Assembly: GCA_051294375.1 (NCBI GenBank)
Contig: CM119265.1
Coordinates: 12,571,564 to 12,635,563, forward strand
DNA length: 64,000 nucleotides
Direction: 5' to 3'
DNA from: Paraspadella gotoi
Lineage: Eukaryota > Chaetognatha
A program made the translations under genes and the position numbers. This document shows positions 59,185 through 64,000 of this stretch, in pieces. Within the stretch, counting starts at the first letter, position 1. Each line of letters begins with the position of its first letter. Under the pieces are notes generated by a model. It ran no database searches, was not told the DNA's origin, and saw only the letters and a list, made by a program, of their open reading frames with translations.

Positions 59185-62100
59185 ATGAACAGCGCCAAAC
59201 TAGGATTATCGTCTGCGTCCAAGGATCGCGACGATAAAGCGGGAAGATCTTTACCATTGTTATTATCTGCCGCTGACGGCGAAGCCCCACGTCGGAGGAG
59301 GAAGAGACTGACACACGGACATTCATCTGAGATTTTTCGCAGTTACTTTCGTTTCGAACATCCTATGGACGACGAAACGAAACGATGCGAAACGAAACGA
59401 AATGAAAGAAAACAAAAAACGGAAAGAAACGAATCGAATGACTTGGACGCCGACGTCTTCGGCGAATCTCATGACGTCGTCAGGTCAGACTTTAACCACA
59501 AAGAAGACCACGGCGACGAAGAGCGCTTTGACTTTTTCCGAGATCACAAAACTGTGGATGAATCGGAAAAGCGAGCTGGGGAAATTGTGAACTTGAGCGG
59601 CGAGTATAATAACGACGCAGGAGGTGGCGTTGGCGACGTGGGTGTCGGCGCTACTTACGAAGTAAAACGCTGCTGGGGAAACGACGGAGTAGCCGATGGG
59701 GTAGCTGATGGGGTAGCTAACGGAGCAGTCGTTGCATCGAGAGTCCATTCCGAAAACCAATTTTATCTGACGACGACGTCGATTTGCGTGGAAGGAATCG
59801 AAGACACGGGATCCCAAGGGCGACTCTACTTTCGTCTCGTCGCTGGGATCCAGGTACGGCGCCATCGCTTTACACATTATTAAATTATCAATTATAATTA
59901 AAAATAATTACTATCATTCCAATCCTTTAATGAAAATTATCACGGCCACATCTAATATATAATAATCGCAAGATGTCTCTTTCCAGTTAAAAGCTTATTT
60001 TTCAACGGTCTTTAATTTAGTTAATCATCGTCATGTCGTTTGACTCGAAAACTTTCCGCGTTCACGATTCAATCTTTCGCCTTGAGTTTGTCCACGAGTG
60101 CCACGAACTTCTTTTCCGCTTGACTCTTGTCCATGTCGCCCAACGAGTTCCATGCTTTCCACTTTTGAATCGCTACCTCCGCGATCCACGAGTCTTTCGG
60201 CGGCGGAACCGGTCGGTGTTTCTCGAGAGTGGAAAGAGGAATTGAGAGTTGAAGAACGAACGAGTGATTGATTTAATGAACAAAGGACAGAAAAAAATGA
60301 ATGAATGAAATAAAAAATGAATAATTGAATAAATATGTACATAAATATATACATATTTAAATAAAATAAATAAATAAATAAAAAATAAATAAATAAACCA
60401 AAAAAAGTTAAACTCTCTCGAACCTTGCAAGGTCCGACAGTTGCCTGCTTGTAGAGAGCGAAGAGTTCTAATTGCGTTTCAGGCGGAATTGCCCGCCTGA
60501 TGGAATGAAGCTTCTTTTCCGCGCTTGATATCGAACTCAAGAGAAGTCGGGTTTGAGAGAACCTGGCGGCGAAAGAAAGGAGAGTAGGAATTTTTGGGAA
60601 ATAAATTTCACTCCATTACAAAAATTACAAAGTGTTATAACAAATATCAAATCTTACGAAAATGTTCCTCCATTGAAACCCACGCCTCTCGTCGACAGTA
60701 GCTCCGTCGTCCCCGTCGTCTTTTCCGACTTCGTCAGCGCCCTCCAGAGTTTCATGGAGGAAATTCGCGAATTGTTCATTTGTCAGGGGAATCGAGATCA
60801 AAGTTTTCGAATTCATTTAAGTCGACGATCGAGTCGAAGTCGGTATTCCACGTTTCGAGCTCTCGATTGTAACTGCGGGAATTTTTTACGGTCTTCTATA
60901 CTGTAGCTTAATGTAGCAAAATCGTTTATATTAAAAATTTTAACGGGAAAAGTTCGAATAAGATTGGTACTACTAATATAAAAATAGGGTATCTACCCCT
61001 GGATTAAGGCCTGCATCCCACTTACGAGATAATAACATAGCGGGACCCTGCAATCTTTTAATCAAGACTATCTTACAGATAAGTTTAATCCCTCCCTCAA
61101 TAAATTCATATAATATTTGAATAGGACAAAAAATTTTATCAATGAAAGAATCGCGACAGAAATCGGAACCAATTTTGTTTTAAAAGGAAACGAAAACTGC
61201 GGAGGTGGATTTTTCCCGCAACCCTCGATGGACGAAGGAAACGGCGATTCTATGGGACGTCGAGGAGCCTTTGAAGATGGAATTGTGGCATCGAATCGAC
61301 AGCAGGAGCGAAGTCAAACTGGCCGAGACCGTGATAGAGATCAGGTGTGAGACAGAAATGTCTGGTTGATCGCATTCAATGTAGAGTTATTTTAAAGTTG
61401 AATCACTTGAACAGGAAATTCTTTCACTATCAACACGTCTCCATCGATCTCACTTCTGGCGGCACCGGCACCGGCGCAGCGCGACTGACGCTGGCTCTGC
61501 AAATCACGCGGGCGGCGCGGTGCCGAGTGGGAGATGTTCTGTCAGCTACGAACGAACCGCTTACGGATGTAATTACTTTAAGTGAAGACGAAGAAGAAGC
61601 ACCGGTAAGAAAGCTTTACAGCTTTACAGCTTTCCTATTTCAAATGGTCGTCGAGCGTTTTTGCATTTTATTTTAGGAATAACAGTTTTTGTGTTTTAAT
61701 GAATTTTAATCATAATTTATAGGACTTGTTTCGACTCATGTTTTCTAGAGTCTTCATCAGCGTTTTATTTTATTGTAAATTTTGGCTCATAATAATTGTA
61801 ATTTTGCAGGATGATAGTGCCTGTTTGACACAAGGTGAGGAATTTTTAAATCAGTCAAAAGCATTTCCATATATCTTATAAAACATTTATGAATGAAATT
61901 GAAATCGGACAATGAATGTTTAATTGATTATTTTATTGATTATTATATATTTTTCAACTGAACCGTGTCGCATTAAACCAACCCTCTTTTCGAAATCCCA
62001 GAGTCCGTGGAGGCAGAGAGCGTCTCAGTCGTCAGCAGACCCAACGCCGTCGGAACTCTCCAAGTTCGCCTCCTCAGGGGCGAAGGCTTCTCGGGTCTGA

Positions 62101-63543
62101 CCAGAAATGTGCAGCCGATGCTGCAGCTCGACGCCGTCGAGCGGATTGTCGAAAAAGTCAAGGCGTCGAAGGCGGAATGGCATGAGGTTGAAGGAGAGAG
62201 GAAGAGAGCGAGAGAAATGAGAGACGAGAAAGACTGAGAGAGACGAGAGAGGACTGAAGAGGAAGAGNNNNNNNNNNNNNNNNNNNNNNNNNNNNNNNNN
62301 NNNNNNNNNNNNNNNNNNNNNNNNNNNNNNNNNNNNNNNNNNNNNNNNNNNNNNNNNNNNNNNNNNNNNNNNNNNNNNNNNNNNNNNNNNNNNNNNNNNN
62401 NNNNNNNNNNNNNNNNNNNNNNNNNNNNNNNNNNNNNNNNNNNNNNNNNNNNNNNNNNNNNNNNNNNNNNNNNNNNNNNNNNNNNNNNNNNNNNNNNNNN
62501 NNNNNNNNNNNNNNNNNNNNNNNNNNNNNNNNNNNNNNNNNNNNNNNNNNNNNNNNNNNNNNNNNNNNNNNNNNNNNNNNNNNNNNNNNNNNNNNNNNNN
62601 NNNNNNNNNNNNNNNNNNNNNNNNNNNNNNNNNNNNNNNNNNNNNNNNNNNNNNNNNNNNNNNNNNNNNNNNNNNNNNNNNNNNNNNNNNNNNNNNNNNN
62701 NNNNNNNNNNNNNNNNNNNNNNNNNNNNNNNNNNNNNNNNNNNNNNNNNNAGAGAGAGAGAGAGAGAGAGAGAAGGTTATCTCCCATACCCATTCTCAGA
62801 CCTACCGATTCTCGATCTCCGACATCACCGACCACCTCGTCGTCGTCGTCTTCGGTGTCTCCACCCGACGAGTCTTCTTGGGAAAAATCGTCGTCCCTCT
62901 GCTCAGGATTCGCAACGGGGAGAGGAGGTGGTATCAGTTGAAGAAGGACAATCTCGGCGGGAACGCTAAAGGTTCCAATTGTTCGCAGTTTGTTTGTTTG
63001 TATTTTTATATATTACGATTGACTAATTGACAAACTGATTGATTGATCGATTGATTTATGAATTGAATTGTGTTGGTTGATCGTTTGCTTGATAAATTAA
63101 TAAAAGGTTTATAATTCGTGAATTAATTTATTTCTGGCATAATAGATAAATTTAAAAATTATAAAAAAATTGAAAGCATCGATGGATTTACTAAGAAATG
63201 TGTGCAATCAATATAAAAATTCAAATTCAATAAATAAGGTATTTTGTCCCTGACTTTGGGCAGGCTTTGGTGGGTTATCAACTTATCTGAATGTGTATTT
63301 GGTTGAATGAACTTTTCAATTTAAAAAATTCTATATGAGACTCGATTCGCATTGTTCTCCATTCCCTTCCCTGGTCGCCTTCTGCTCGAGATGTCCGTCG
63401 ACTACAGCATCGCCAAAGCGGTCGTCGCTTCCTTCGCGACCAAGAGACCCAAACGAGTCTCGTCTGCGGACAGGAAGTTGAGACTCGGGATGTTGAGAAA
63501 CAACGTGAAGAGTCTCTTGGGATGCGCCAAGTTTGTTTGGAAG
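59185..63543 (+). CDS. MCTP-family multiple C2 and transmembrane protein, 5' and middle part
   Basis: Visible exons: 59185-59853, 61187-61344, 61415-61604, 61810-61834, 62002-62186, 62800-62971 and 63374-63543; all junction phases agree and the gene runs off the window before its membrane segments. MCTPs are ER-anchored proteins with C2 domains. The first 210 residues are low-complexity and charged; then GRLYFRLVAGIQ looks like a C2 strand. The next exons give the end of one C2 (RNPRWTKETAILWDVEEPLK) and then a second C2 starting GTLQVRLLRGEGFSG and ending FLGKIVVPLLRIRNGERRW, which matches the MCTP C2C end closely. LLLEMSVDYSIAKA follows, the segment just before the transmembrane region in MCTP1/2. 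The calcium-binding aspartates of both C2 domains are mostly missing. About 20 residues of the first C2 are not found between 59853 and 61187. Intron 62187-62799 contains a 483-N gap. Confidence 0.85.
60069..60779 (-). CDS. Acyl-CoA-binding protein with a putative mitochondrial presequence, nested in MCTP intron
   Basis: Three minus-strand exons: 60779-60658, 60562-60424 and 60221-60069 (stop TGA), phases 2 and 0, giving 137 aa. An in-frame stop two codons upstream supports the chosen ATG. Residues ~60-137 are an acyl-CoA-binding domain: LFALYKQATVGPCK carries the ligand-binding YKQAT motif, and IQKWKAWNSLGDM the KW-x-AW motif. These proteins hold medium- and long-chain acyl-CoA esters. The first ~58 residues are rich in Arg, Ser, Thr and Leu and poor in acids (MNNSRISSMKLWRALTKSE...), as in a mitochondrial targeting peptide. 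The domain is closest by eye to that of the peroxisomal/mitochondrial isomerase ECI2 (LYALYKQATEGPC) and ACBD4/5, but the frame stops right after the domain, so no isomerase domain is attached here. Confidence 0.85.
61000..61110 (+). repeat. Decayed fragment of the ~320-bp dispersed repeat
   Basis: Matches parts of 4990-5060 (ACATAGCGGGACCCTGCAA, AATCAAGACT) with many differences. It lies in the MCTP intron. Confidence 0.55.
62268..62750. other. Assembly gap (483 N) inside an MCTP intron
   Basis: Flanked on both sides by GA-rich repeat, which probably caused the break. Confidence 0.99.
63235..63283 (+). repeat. Short fragment of the ~320-bp dispersed repeat
   Basis: GTCCCTGACTTTGGGCAGGC matches the inverse of the segment at 5067-5090. 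It lies in the GT-TG intron of the MCTP gene. Confidence 0.55.
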
Positions 63544-64000
63544 GTATAAACGCTTTGTTTATAATGCATACAAATACTTTTGACGACAAAATGTTCTCGT
63601 GTTTGAGACTTTTCACGAAATGTCTTTTTTTTAACACTGATGACGCAATGTTAATGGAGAAACGAAGGTAAATATATAAATATAGAAATTTCGATTGAAA
63701 GCAAAATGCATCACATCGAATAAGCGATAAACATTAAAAGATTAAAAAAGATTAAAACATTAAAAGATTGTCGGGGCGTCGGGATGCATCAAGATCCTTT
63801 TCGTAGTCGAGAGGCGTAATGTAAACAAACGATAACCGCACGCGAAGGAAAAATATATCCGCTTATCCCCCCCCCTCCTCGTGCGAATATTGAATTTATA
63901 AGATAAACTTGTAAACGATGAAAATAGACGAGAGGATATTAAGGGGATAACAGGCGCCATTTACGAGGCAGTGGCACCGGATGACAAAGAACAGATCTTC

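Noticed and set aside
60785-60880. Minus-strand segment YNRELETWNTDF ... after a good acceptor
   Set aside because: It ends in a stop 30 codons later, just before the ACBP start, and no upstream exon could be linked; most likely chance.

Overview
The window is animal (metazoan) nuclear DNA, most likely from an invertebrate. The genes are multi-exon with GT-AG introns (two apparent exceptions are reported). The products are animal-specific: a peptide-type GPCR, a tandem C-type lectin-domain protein, an MCTP-family C2/membrane protein and an RNF216/Triad3-type RBR ubiquitin ligase. Intergenic DNA is AT-rich and loaded with (CT/AG)n and (GAC/GTC)n microsatellites, minisatellites and fold-back transposons. 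I cannot fix the phylum from sequence alone. The assembly carries six N-gaps and several near-identical adjacent duplications, some of which look like unresolved haplotypes.

Layout. 1-3300: non-coding, with a CATCTCATC-type minisatellite and a 0.55-kb MITE. 3304-5571 (+): seven-exon gene for a predicted secreted, cysteine-rich protein of 404 aa that I do not recognise with confidence. 5572-11890: non-coding, microsatellite-rich. 11891-20176 (+): nine-exon rhodopsin-like peptide GPCR whose glycosylated N-terminus sits 5.6 kb upstream of the rest. 20878-21495: 0.6-kb palindromic element. 22318-27540 (-): two-exon RNF216-like RBR ligase with a duplicated half; its only intron holds a 2.1-kb fold-back transposon. 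27541-32260: repeats and a 0.9-kb tandem duplication. 32262-33113 (+): frameshifted C2H2 zinc-finger gene. 33114-41048: non-coding, simple repeats and one 47-bp minisatellite. 41049-42779 (-): two-CTLD lectin-like gene; its membrane-anchor exon is duplicated at 43718-44706. 44707-59184: non-coding, with a 2.0-kb near-palindromic transposon at 51199-53210. 59185-63543 (+): MCTP gene running off the window, with an acyl-CoA-binding protein gene nested antisense in its first visible intron (60069-60779).

Exon models were built by hand from splice signals, reading-phase agreement and family resemblance; every junction given below was checked for phase. The genes do not form an operon or an obvious pathway. 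The most interesting points are the duplicated RING1-IBR unit in the RBR ligase, two fold-back transposons with perfect 10-bp target-site duplications (one only 4 bp from a splice acceptor), a probable GT-TG intron in the MCTP gene, and the nested, probably mitochondrial, acyl-CoA-binding protein.
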